A stretch of 50,672 bases of DNA from an uncultured Lachnospira sp. GTDB taxonomy: Bacteria; Bacillota; Clostridia; Lachnospirales; Lachnospiraceae. A model generated the notes under the pieces. It did no database searches and was not told where the DNA came from. It saw only the letters and a program-made list of their open reading frames with translations. The stretch lies in NCBI GenBank assembly GCA_910587485.1, contig CAJUKN010000019.1:1-50672 (forward strand). The letters are read 5' to 3'. The position numbers were made by a program, and so were the translations under genes. Position 1 is the stretch's first letter; every line of letters starts with the position of its first letter. Positions 43,042 to 50,666 of the stretch are shown here, one piece after another.

Positions 43042-43110
43042 GTTTAGAGAGGAATAAAATGAAAATAATTGGAATGAAAACAGGAAGCGATACATAGGGA
43101 GGTTTAATAT

Positions 43111-43758
43111 ATGATAGGGATTTGGGATTATACAGTAGTATTAACATATTTAAGCGCATGTACATCTTTTTTTGGTATGGCTTTCGCTATTAATAATCAT
43201 TTTAATACAGCAATAGTATGCTTGGCTATATCTGGATTGTTGGATATGTTTGATGGAAAGGTTGCCCGCAAAAAGAAGGACAGAACTGAGGAAGCGAAAA
43301 AATTTGGGATTCAGATTGACTCTTTATGTGATGTGATTTGTTTTGGTGTGTTTCCAATTGTAATTTGTTATTGTATAGGAATTGGTAAAGGAAAAGATAT
43401 TGTCGGTTTGATTTTTTTATTTTTCTATGGAATTGCAGGTATTGTAAGATTAGCATATTTTAATGTAAAAGAAGAGATGCGACAAAAAGAAACAAATGAT
43501 AATAGAAAATATTATCAGGGACTGCCTATTACTTCTATTGCTGTGGTATTACCTATCATATATGTATTAAGTCCATCTTTTCCAAGAGAAGTATTTTTTG
43601 TTATTTTGCGATTTATAATGCTGGCTGTAGGGGTATTATTTATTACGGATTTTAAATTCAAAAAGCCATCTAATGCACAGATTGCAATTCTTGTATTGAT
43701 TGTTGTATTTGCATTAATGATTATGTTTACAAGTCAATGGCTTAAATGGAAGCGATAG
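43111..43758 (+). CDS. CDP-alcohol phosphatidyltransferase
   Basis: A 215-aa membrane protein with the complete family motif: DMFDGKVAR...GIQIDSLCD (DxxDGxxAR-N-GxxxDxxxD). Its length, helices and ending resemble phosphatidylserine synthase, but phosphatidyl-inositol-phosphate or glycerol-phosphate synthases share this motif. Being inside the glycan cluster, next to the phosphoglycerol transferase and the kinase/nucleotidyltransferase fusion, it may make a lipid for the surface glycan rather than housekeeping PS. AGGGAGG lies upstream of the ATG. Confidence 0.88.
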   Translation: MIGIWDYTVVLTYLSACTSFFGMAFAINNHFNTAIVCLAISGLLDMFDGKVARKKKDRTEEAKKFGIQIDSLCDVICFGVFPIVICYCIGIGKGKDIVGLIFLFFYGIAGIVRLAYFNVKEEMRQKETNDNRKYYQGLPITSIAVVLPIIYVLSPSFPREVFFVILRFIMLAVGVLFITDFKFKKPSNAQIAILVLIVVFALMIMFTSQWLKWKR

Positions 43759-43773
43759 AGGGGGAAAACAAAT

Positions 43774-45711
43774 ATGGGTAAGGAATTAAAATTGTTTGTG
43801 CCGGGTAGATTGTGCCTTTTTGGAGAACATAGTGACTGGGCTAGTATTCACAGATTGATGAATTCAAGTATAACACCCGGAAAAGCGATTGTCACAGGTG
43901 TGGAGCAAGGAATTTATGCAACTGTCACAGAATCGGATTTATTTATTGTTGAAAGTGAGCTGCCAAGCTTTAAAAATGAATCATTTGAGTGTGAGATGGA
44001 CGTGAAAAAATTGAGAGAGACCGCTCAAAAAGGTGGCTTTTTTTCTTATGTTGCAGGTGTTGCATCGTATGTTCTTGACCATTACAGGGTAAAGGGCTTA
44101 AGGATTCATGTAGATAAGATGGACTTGCCTATAAAGAGCGGGTTATCTTCAAGTGCTGCTATCTGTGTGATTGTTGCAAGAGCGTTTAATGAAATGTATG
44201 ATCTTCAGCTTAATACAATGGGAGAGATGAGTATTGCGTTTTATGGGGAGCAAAGGACGCCTTCAAGATGCGGACGTCTTGACCAAGCCTGTGCGTTTGG
44301 CGTGATGCCTGTCAATATGACATTTGATGGTAATGAGGTATATGTTGATAAAATTAGAGTAAAAAAACCATTATATTGGGTATTTTCTGAATTAAATGGA
44401 AAAAAAGATACTGTAAAGATTCTTTCAGACTTAAATAAATGTTATCCATTTGCTGAGACGGAATGTGAAAAAAATGTACAAAAGGCATTAGGTGTTGACA
44501 ATGAACGTTTGGTTGAAAGAGCTGTGAAAGCAATTGAGGAAGGTGATGCAAAGGAAGTAGGCAAGTTGATGTTAGAGGCACAGGAACGCTTCGATAAGAT
44601 GGTTGCGCCAGCTTCACCAAAAGAACTTAGTTCGCCAGTTCTTCATCAGATTTTATCCGATGAAAATATTTATCCGTTTACGTATGGACAAAAAGGTGTT
44701 GGCTCACAGGGTGATGGTTCTGTCCAATTTATTGCAAGAGATGAAAATGCACAACAACAGTTGGTGGATTATCTAAAGAAGCAATACAATATGGATGGAT
44801 TTAAACTTACATTAAAGCCGGGCAAAAAGATAAGAAAAGCTATTATTCCAGTTGCGGGGTTTGGCACAAGGCTTTATCCAGAAACAAGGTCTATCAAAAA
44901 GGAGTTTTTCCCTATTATTGATAGAGATGGATTTGTAAAGCCTGTTATTATGAATCTGTTAGAGCAGTTAGAGGCGTCTGGAATAGAGGAAATATGTATT
45001 GTTATAGGCGAGGAAGAACAGCGTCAGTATGATGAATTTTTTAGTCCTTTGACACAAGAACATCTAAGCAAATTGTCTGAAGAAAAGCGAGCTTATGAAG
45101 AAAAGATTTTAGCGATTGGCAAAAAGATTACGTATGTGTATCAAAAAGAGAGGAAAGGGTTTGGACATGCAGTCTATCAGTGCAGAGCGTTTGCAGATAA
45201 TGAGCCTGTATTGCTTTTACTTGGTGATATGATATATGAATCGTTTGAGGAGAGAACTTGCAGCAGACAGTTGATTGATGCTTATGAAGAGTGTGGAAAA
45301 ACTATGATTTCTATGCAGACAGTACCTTTAAATGAGGTATCACGCTATGGTATTTTATGTGGAAAATGGGATAATGCAGAGGAAACGATTTTAAAAGTTA
45401 CATCTATGATAGAAAAACCAGATGTCAGCTATGCTAAGGATTGCCTTAAAGTAAAGACAAAGTCAGAAGGAGACCAATATTATTGCGCTTATGGACAATA
45501 TGTATTGACGCCAGAAGTATTTGAAGCATTAGAATATAATATTGACAATAATGTTATGACAAAAGGGGAGATACAGCTTACCGATGCGTTGGATATGGTA
45601 AGGGAACGTACAGGAATACGAGGCTTTGTGTTTAATGGCAAAGTTTTTGATGTGGGAACACCTGAAATGTACAGACAAACAATAGCTGAATTTGGCAAGA
45701 CAGGTTGTTAA
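43774..45711 (+). CDS. Fusion: GHMP sugar kinase + GalU-like nucleotidyltransferase
   Basis: A 645-aa bifunctional protein. Residues 1-345 are a GHMP kinase: FVPGRLCLFGEHSDW, PIKSGLSSSAAICVIVARAF (ATP loop) and GQKGVGSQGDGSVQF. Residues about 352-645 are a GalU-like nucleotidyltransferase: KAIIPVAGFGTRLYPETRSI, KKEFFPIIDRDG, ERKGFGHAVYQCRAF, LLLLGDMIYES, GKVFDVGTPEMYR. Together they would turn a free sugar into sugar-1-phosphate and then an NDP-sugar (UDP by family). The Bacteroides Fkp enzyme combines similar activities in the opposite order. The sugar is unknown. Confidence 0.88.
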   Translation: MGKELKLFVPGRLCLFGEHSDWASIHRLMNSSITPGKAIVTGVEQGIYATVTESDLFIVESELPSFKNESFECEMDVKKLRETAQKGGFFSYVAGVASYVLDHYRVKGLRIHVDKMDLPIKSGLSSSAAICVIVARAFNEMYDLQLNTMGEMSIAFYGEQRTPSRCGRLDQACAFGVMPVNMTFDGNEVYVDKIRVKKPLYWVFSELNGKKDTVKILSDLNKCYPFAETECEKNVQKALGVDNERLVERAVKAIEEGDAKEVGKLMLEAQERFDKMVAPASPKELSSPVLHQILSDENIYPFTYGQKGVGSQGDGSVQFIARDENAQQQLVDYLKKQYNMDGFKLTLKPGKKIRKAIIPVAGFGTRLYPETRSIKKEFFPIIDRDGFVKPVIMNLLEQLEASGIEEICIVIGEEEQRQYDEFFSPLTQEHLSKLSEEKRAYEEKILAIGKKITYVYQKERKGFGHAVYQCRAFADNEPVLLLLGDMIYESFEERTCSRQLIDAYEECGKTMISMQTVPLNEVSRYGILCGKWDNAEETILKVTSMIEKPDVSYAKDCLKVKTKSEGDQYYCAYGQYVLTPEVFEALEYNIDNNVMTKGEIQLTDALDMVRERTGIRGFVFNGKVFDVGTPEMYRQTIAEFGKTGC

Positions 45712-45852
45712 ATGTGCAGATAAACGATTGACAAGAAAAATTATTGTTGATGCTGTGTACAATATTGATTTATTCCTGTAAGCAATGCGTTTGGTATCAT
45801 GTTTGCAGGAGTATTTGACTGCTTAAAAAGCACGATATGGAGATAATAGTTT

Positions 45853-46452
45853 ATGGAAAATTTAAACATGAAACAAGCAGAAGAAAATCAAGATAATATA
45901 CAACAAAAGGAACTAAAAAATAATACACAGCACAAAAAACAGTTAGAAACAAAAGGAATAATAGGACTGTTTATACAGTTTTTGAAATTTGGATTAGTAG
46001 GTATCTCGAATACACTTGTTTCAGGCGTCATATATTTTTTAATGAATGAATTATGGTTTCCGGGAAAGTGGTTTGCAGCTAGTCTTGTAAGTTGGGGTAT
46101 CAGTGTATTAAACGCATATTTATGGCAAAATATATTTGTATTTAAAGAAGATGAGACAAAAAAGCATAGGGTATGGTGGCAAACATTGTTTAAGACCTAT
46201 ATGTCTTATGCTTTTACAGGTTTATTTTTAAACAATATCCTATTGTGGTTGTGGACAGATGTTATTGATATTGCGCAATTTTGTGGAAATATTATCCAGT
46301 TTTTTGCCAATATACACATTGGTTTTCTTGGAAATCCAGAAACATTTTCAAGTAATATGGGTTGGTTTATTAATATGCTCATCTCCATTCCTCTCAATTT
46401 TATTATTAATAAATGTTGGGCATATCGGCAAAAAGAAAAGAAAGTAGAGTAA
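45853..46452 (+). CDS. Second GtrA-family membrane protein
   Basis: A 199-aa protein with a charged N-terminal extension (residues 1-35, many Lys, Gln, Glu), then four helices of the GtrA type: FLKFGLVGISNTLVSGVIYF, SWGISVLNAYLWQNIFVF and a final FIINKCWAYR. It also has an extra Trp-rich loop. It is not next to a DPM1-like gene, so its donor enzyme may be shared with the first GtrA set or encoded elsewhere. It ends 3 nt before the next start. Confidence 0.8.
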   Translation: MENLNMKQAEENQDNIQQKELKNNTQHKKQLETKGIIGLFIQFLKFGLVGISNTLVSGVIYFLMNELWFPGKWFAASLVSWGISVLNAYLWQNIFVFKEDETKKHRVWWQTLFKTYMSYAFTGLFLNNILLWLWTDVIDIAQFCGNIIQFFANIHIGFLGNPETFSSNMGWFINMLISIPLNFIINKCWAYRQKEKKVE

Positions 46453-46455
46453 TAT

Positions 46456-47772
46456 ATGTATTTTTCATTAAATCAATATGTTTTTTTCTTTTTTACATAC
46501 GCTTTCTTAGGCTGGATAGCAGATGTTGTTATTGCAGCGTTTAAGCATGGGAAGTTTGTAAATAAAGGATTTTTAAATGCTCCTTTGTCTATTCATTATG
46601 GGTTTGGCATGGTGATAATTATACAAGATATAAAGGATTTGACGTCCCACCCAATGTTTCAGTATATCACCTGTCTGTTTTTAGCATTTTTTATGGAATA
46701 TACGTCAGGCGCGCTTCTAAAATGGATTGCAGGCAAGCGTTTTTGGGATTATTCCAATCATAAATTTAATTTATCTGGTCATACATGTCTGCTTAGTATT
46801 GTTGCAACAGGTTCAGCAGCAGCAATTACTTTTTGGTTGTTTCACCCTTTTTTATGTGTCTTATATAGTCTTATACCCCAAAATATTATGCAGGTAATAT
46901 TAATTGTTCTTTTACTTTTATTTGCGATTGATGTCCTTGTTACAATAGCTACTGTAAGAAAATGGCACCGCGTTCATGTTGTTTATAAAAATGTGGCAAA
47001 AGGATTGACGGACGCAAAAAAAAGTATCGGCAAAAAAACATTTGAGATGGTATCAAGACGTATTTATAAAGCATTTCCAGAGATGGAACATCAAGAAAAA
47101 AGTGAAAAAGTGGGGTTTGGCAAAGCAAAGGACAGAGTATTTGCAAATGGTTTATGTTTTGATAAATTGGTGTGGGTATTTTTTGTAAGTGCATTTTTAG
47201 GAGATTTAATTGAGACCGTTTTTATGTTGATTACCACAAAAACATTGATGAGCCGAAGTAGTCTTATTTATGGTACATTTAGTATTGTCTGGGGACTTGG
47301 CGGTGCATTGGCATCTGCTTTATTATATCCAATTAGAAAGAAAAATCCTGTTCTTATATTTTCTGCTGGTTTTTTACTTGGTGGAGTATATGAGTATACT
47401 TGCAGTGTATTTACAGAGGTCGTATTTGGTACTGTGTTTTGGGATTACAGTCATATGAAATACAATATCAATGGAAGAGTAAATTTGTTGTTTTGTGTAT
47501 TTTGGGGCGTTGCTTCTATTTTATGGATAAAATTAATTTATCCTATTATGAGCAATAGCGTAGAGAAGTTTCCTGTTGTTGCAGGTAAAGTTGTGACATG
47601 GGCTTTTATTATCTGTATGGCACTTGATATACTTGTTTCAGGTGTGGCAATTGGAAGGTACACCTCAAGAAAAAATGAAAAAGAGGCAGCAAATTATGTG
47701 GAACAGCTTTGTGATGAACTATATAAAGATGATTTGATAGAAAAAGTGTATCCGAATATGAAATTTAAGTAG
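46456..47772 (+). CDS. CmpB-type (PF06541-like) membrane protein, internally duplicated
   Basis: A 438-aa protein with two related membrane halves. Half 1 (1-180): FLGWIADVVIAAFKHGKFVN, GFLNAPLSIHYGFG, RFWDYSNHKFNLSGHTCLL. Half 2 (about 235-410): FLGDLIETVFMLITTKTLMS, SSLIYGTFSIVWGLG, VFWDYSHMKYNINGRVNLLF. The repeated WDYS...N..G+..LL motif is the mark of the so-called putative ABC transporter type IV (CmpB) family. Most members have one unit; true transport activity is not established. Last gene of the glycan cluster; an RNA hairpin follows at once. Confidence 0.8.
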   Translation: MYFSLNQYVFFFFTYAFLGWIADVVIAAFKHGKFVNKGFLNAPLSIHYGFGMVIIIQDIKDLTSHPMFQYITCLFLAFFMEYTSGALLKWIAGKRFWDYSNHKFNLSGHTCLLSIVATGSAAAITFWLFHPFLCVLYSLIPQNIMQVILIVLLLLFAIDVLVTIATVRKWHRVHVVYKNVAKGLTDAKKSIGKKTFEMVSRRIYKAFPEMEHQEKSEKVGFGKAKDRVFANGLCFDKLVWVFFVSAFLGDLIETVFMLITTKTLMSRSSLIYGTFSIVWGLGGALASALLYPIRKKNPVLIFSAGFLLGGVYEYTCSVFTEVVFGTVFWDYSHMKYNINGRVNLLFCVFWGVASILWIKLIYPIMSNSVEKFPVVAGKVVTWAFIICMALDILVSGVAIGRYTSRKNEKEAANYVEQLCDELYKDDLIEKVYPNMKFK

Positions 47773-47780
47773 AGGAAAAG

Positions 47781-47880
47781 ACGGGGTTGTTGTATTAAGA
47801 AAATCAAGTACAAGATATTGTCAATTATAATATATATTAAACAATATCTTGTATATTTAGTCTTAATATGACAACCCCGT
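47781..47880 (+). terminator. 100-bp palindromic element acting as terminator of the glycan cluster
   Basis: Outer arms ACGGGGTTGT and ACAACCCCGT are perfect. Inner arms TATTAAGA.../...TCTTAATA and CAAGATATTGT/ACAATATCTTG extend pairing to about 40 bp per arm, followed by TTTTTTT. It matches the 17635-17734 element in length and end style (GGGGYTGT). It is both a strong terminator and a likely member of a dispersed repeat family. Confidence 0.7.
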
Positions 47881-47888
47881 TTTTTTGA

Positions 47889-48014
47889 CCTCGTTAAGGA
47901 AGTCCCCCACTTCAATGCCACAGAGGCATAAGTTGTTGGTGAGAACTTGCGCTACAATAGCAGCTAGATGGTTTGAGCAAGTACGCAACGAATTGCGAAT
48001 ATCCGCTTTGACTA
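47889..48014. repeat. Structured repeat element, copy B (inverted relative to 14921-15047)
   Basis: The reverse complement of this segment shares ATATTCGCAAT, CTTGCTC, AACCATCTAGCT, ATGCC-N5-GGCATTGAA and GGGGGACTTCCTT with copy A. The CCCCC arm of the hairpin is degraded here, so the stem is weaker. It directly follows the terminator at the end of the glycan cluster. Confidence 0.6.
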
Positions 48015-48057
48015 AAGGGAAATACATTTTAAAAAAGTTAAAAATTATATGATTTAG

Positions 48058-48339
48058 TTATGAATTTTTAACATGATTAATCATTGTTTGCACTTCATCA
48101 CAAACATTTAATGGAATTAATTTTATATTTGGATGATTTTTGGGATATATTATAAAAAGTTCATGGGCAAAACCTTGACCTATATCGTCAATTCCATCAA
48201 AATCTAATTCGACTTCTTTAAATTTATCGAATCCTTCACATAATCGCCTAGCTTGCGACCGTGCGACAGGATACATATCAAATATATTTTTTAATGGGAT
48301 TCTTGTTTTAATAAAGCCTTCATTTGGATTAGAAAACAT
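48058..48339 (-). CDS. STAS-like protein (DUF4325 type)
   Basis: A 93-aa protein: YPVARSQARRLCEGFDKFKE, VELDFDGIDDIGQGFAHELF and a final strand-helix. The (S/A)RSQA+RL...LDF.G...IGQ.FA..F pattern is the DUF4325 STAS-like domain, usually found in or beside signalling ATPases or HTH proteins. Here it stands alone, downstream of a small HTH gene (14-nt gap), with GGGAGG before the ATG. A matching ATPase partner is not visible. Function unknown. Confidence 0.8.
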   Translation of the reverse strand: MFSNPNEGFIKTRIPLKNIFDMYPVARSQARRLCEGFDKFKEVELDFDGIDDIGQGFAHELFIIYPKNHPNIKLIPLNVCDEVQTMINHVKNS

Positions 48340-48353
48340 ATCAAATACCTCCC

Positions 48354-48554
48354 TTAATGTTCTTTTGCATTATTATAATCAAATGATTGAACCAAACTTA
48401 TTTGTTGTCCATGACGAAATATTATATGGTTATTTTTTAATTCTCGAATATAGCGATAAACTGTATTTTGAGATATATCAAATGTTTCACATGTTTTTTT
48501 AACTGCATTATTTGGTTTTTCTTTTATTTTCTCTAAAAATTTTAAATTAATCAT
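48354..48554 (-). CDS. Small winged-helix/HTH protein upstream of the STAS-like gene
   Basis: A 66-aa protein: NLKFLEKIKEKPNNAVKKTC, then FDISQNTVYRYIRELKNNHI, a clear HTH, then a wing-like IIFRHGQQISLVQ. It looks like the DNA-binding half of a DUF4325 regulator encoded as a separate protein. No good ribosome site is seen before the ATG at 48554; expression may be leaderless or weak. It forms an operon with the STAS-like gene, transcribed away from the secreted-protein gene. Confidence 0.7.
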   Translation of the reverse strand: MINLKFLEKIKEKPNNAVKKTCETFDISQNTVYRYIRELKNNHIIFRHGQQISLVQSFDYNNAKEH

Positions 48555-48805
48555 AATATAATTATAATGATTTGTAAAGATAATTTGAATTACAATTAAT
48601 TATATTCCCTAATTTACTTTCTAATTTTAATTTATAAGAAATCTTGTTTTTATAAAAAAGGTAAATGTTATAAATATAATATATAATAATTGTGCAAAAG
48701 TAACAAAAAAATTGGTTTATGCAGGATTAAAAAATTTGTTTCAAAGGAAAAATATCTTAAATAAAATATAGATTGTATTAATTTAAGAACAATAAATGGT
48801 TAGTA

Positions 48806-48835
48806 TTGACGAAATATAAAAAAAAAGAGTAAAAT
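48806..48835 (+). promoter_or_regulatory. Promoter of the secreted-protein gene
   Basis: TTGACG (48806-48811), 18-nt spacer, TAAAAT (48830-48835), giving a leader of about 100 nt. Confidence 0.6.
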
Positions 48836-48847
48836 ATAAAAAAATGG

Positions 48848-48873
48848 TATTTTATTTGTGAACAAATAAAATA
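48848..48873 (+). promoter_or_regulatory. Perfect palindrome in the leader
   Basis: TATTTTATTTGT (48848-48859) and ACAAATAAAATA (48862-48873) form a perfect 12-bp inverted repeat with a 2-bp centre, just downstream of the -10. Either an operator or a leader stem-loop. Confidence 0.6.
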
Positions 48874-48938
48874 AATAACTTGTTGCAATTTTTATTTTAC
48901 TTGGTTGCAAATAATAGCTTACAAGGAGGTAGGACTTT

Positions 48939-50558
48939 ATGAAATTATTAAAAAAGGCTGGTGCTGTATTATTAGCATTAGCAATGATTGCGGTTATGAT
49001 TCCGCAGTTGGGAAGTAAGGTGGTGAAAGCGGCAGGACCTTCACAGACAGATGTGTGGACTGCTACGGCTAATGGAACAAATACAGTAGGAGTGATTGCA
49101 CCAAATGTTGGTTCTAGCTTTAAATTTACTAATACTAAAAAAATAACAGACCCTGACGACAATTCAACATATACTAAAGCACTTAAAACAGGTAGTTCTT
49201 CATATTTTGACATTGTTGTTCCAGAAGGGAAATTTGTTAAAGTAACAGTTGTTGCAGTTAGCAATAATGCAAGTTCTGGTGCTATTCAATTAGGTGACAA
49301 TGTAAGTGATGTTATTGAACCTTATAATATTGATGGTGCTGTTGCAAAGAAGATTACTATGACTGGCTATTTATCAGCAGGTACGACAACATTAAAACAT
49401 TCAGTAAATCAGATTCTTATTCTTAAGATAATTGCAGAAGTATATGATAATGAATCAGATGTTCCACCAGACCCTGAGGTGAGTAAAGTAAAGGTCTCAG
49501 GAACAGTTACATCTTCTGTTTCATTATCAGAGGGAAAGATTTCTTTTGGTTTAGAAGAAACAGATTTAACTCTTAAAGAAGGTACAACAGATCAGTATAC
49601 ATATGAATTTGCAGAAATTAAAGGTGATGGAGCAGAATATGCAGTTAAAATTGTTGCGCCTGAAGTAACAAAGAGCTTAAAGAATATTGATTCAACATCT
49701 TTTGGAACAAATGGAAAAGTTCAAGTTGAGGGTGCAGAGGATAAAGTAGCTGATTTTACATTAAAATTTATTGATTTAGATGGATTGAGTTGGGATTTTA
49801 CTAATGCATCTAAAAATTGGCAGGTTATAACTTATGAGAACAATCCAAGTAATCCATCTTCAGGTATTTACAAAGGTTTATTAATTGATGCAACAATTAA
49901 TAAAGCAAAATTTAATGTTCAAAGTGGTCGTGTGCAGATAAATGAGGGAACAAAAGTAAAGATTCCAGTATCAGGCTGGGGAACAGTTACATGTACATTT
50001 TCAGGAAAACCTACAAATGTTACAACACTTGGAGATACAGTTGGTGATGGTAAAGCATCAACAATGACATATAACTATCAAAGTGCTGAATATGTAGAAT
50101 TAAGTATTGGTTCTGGTAATAGTGGTTTATATCTTACAAAGATTGAGGTTGTTCCAGATACTACTCCAGCAGTGAAAACACTTGGTGCCTCTGTTCGTCA
50201 AGAAACAGAAGCATGGGGCAATGGCATTCGTTTTGGTGGTCAATTAGACCTTACAAAGGTTGATACGACAACTTGCACAAGTGGTACATTGATAGGTTTG
50301 GCAGCTACAGTTGGTAATGGCAATGAGATGACATTAGAGAACGTAGGAACAACATGTATTGATGTAAAACGTACAACATTTATTAATGAAACAGATTCAA
50401 CATTAGATTATGCGGCTGCACTTATTAACATTCCAGACACTGCTTTAGATACATCAATCGTTGCAAGACCATATGTTATAGTGAATGAAATACCATATTA
50501 TGGTGAACAAATAGAAACAACTTATAATAGTGCAACAAAAATTGTAAATGAACAATAA
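48939..50558 (+). CDS. Secreted surface protein with beta-sandwich domains
   Basis: A 539-aa protein with a clear Sec signal peptide (MKLLKKAGAVLLALAMIAVM..., cleavage near residue 31 after VKA). The mature part begins with a beta-rich domain of about 130 residues, then repeated beta segments (VKVSGTVTSSVSLSEGKISF, LSWDFTNASKNWQVITYENN). A C-terminal domain starts near LGASVRQETEAWGNGIRFGG, of a kind I associate with Lachnospiraceae secreted proteins. No LPXTG or membrane anchor is seen. CAAGGAGG precedes the ATG. Carbohydrate binding is plausible but not shown. Confidence 0.8.
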   Translation: MKLLKKAGAVLLALAMIAVMIPQLGSKVVKAAGPSQTDVWTATANGTNTVGVIAPNVGSSFKFTNTKKITDPDDNSTYTKALKTGSSSYFDIVVPEGKFVKVTVVAVSNNASSGAIQLGDNVSDVIEPYNIDGAVAKKITMTGYLSAGTTTLKHSVNQILILKIIAEVYDNESDVPPDPEVSKVKVSGTVTSSVSLSEGKISFGLEETDLTLKEGTTDQYTYEFAEIKGDGAEYAVKIVAPEVTKSLKNIDSTSFGTNGKVQVEGAEDKVADFTLKFIDLDGLSWDFTNASKNWQVITYENNPSNPSSGIYKGLLIDATINKAKFNVQSGRVQINEGTKVKIPVSGWGTVTCTFSGKPTNVTTLGDTVGDGKASTMTYNYQSAEYVELSIGSGNSGLYLTKIEVVPDTTPAVKTLGASVRQETEAWGNGIRFGGQLDLTKVDTTTCTSGTLIGLAATVGNGNEMTLENVGTTCIDVKRTTFINETDSTLDYAAALINIPDTALDTSIVARPYVIVNEIPYYGEQIETTYNSATKIVNEQ

Positions 50559-50583
50559 TTTTATTAAATTCTATTGTCATAAA

Positions 50584-50622
50584 TAAAAAAAGGAAGTTAT
50601 CATATATGATAACTTCCTTTTT
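50584..50622 (+). terminator. Intrinsic terminator of the secreted-protein gene
   Basis: GGAAGTTATCAT (50591-50602) pairs perfectly with ATGATAACTTCC (50605-50616), flanked by an A-run and a T-run, so it can work in both directions. Confidence 0.85.
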
Positions 50623-50649
50623 TATTGTTGTTTTAACAATTAATAAAAC

Positions 50650-50666
50650 CACCTGCTATGCAGGTG
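50650..50666. repeat. Hairpin resembling an IS200/IS605 left end
   Basis: CACCTGC (50650-50656) and GCAGGTG (50660-50666) with a TAT loop, preceded by AAAAC. Very similar in form to the hairpin at 26-46. The element, if present, continues beyond the window. Confidence 0.4.

Larger units (their letters stand above)
48555..48938. other. 384-bp divergent regulatory region
   Basis: Very AT-rich DNA between the HTH gene and the secreted-protein gene. It contains one clear + strand promoter and a perfect palindrome (listed separately). No gene is seen. Confidence 0.6.
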
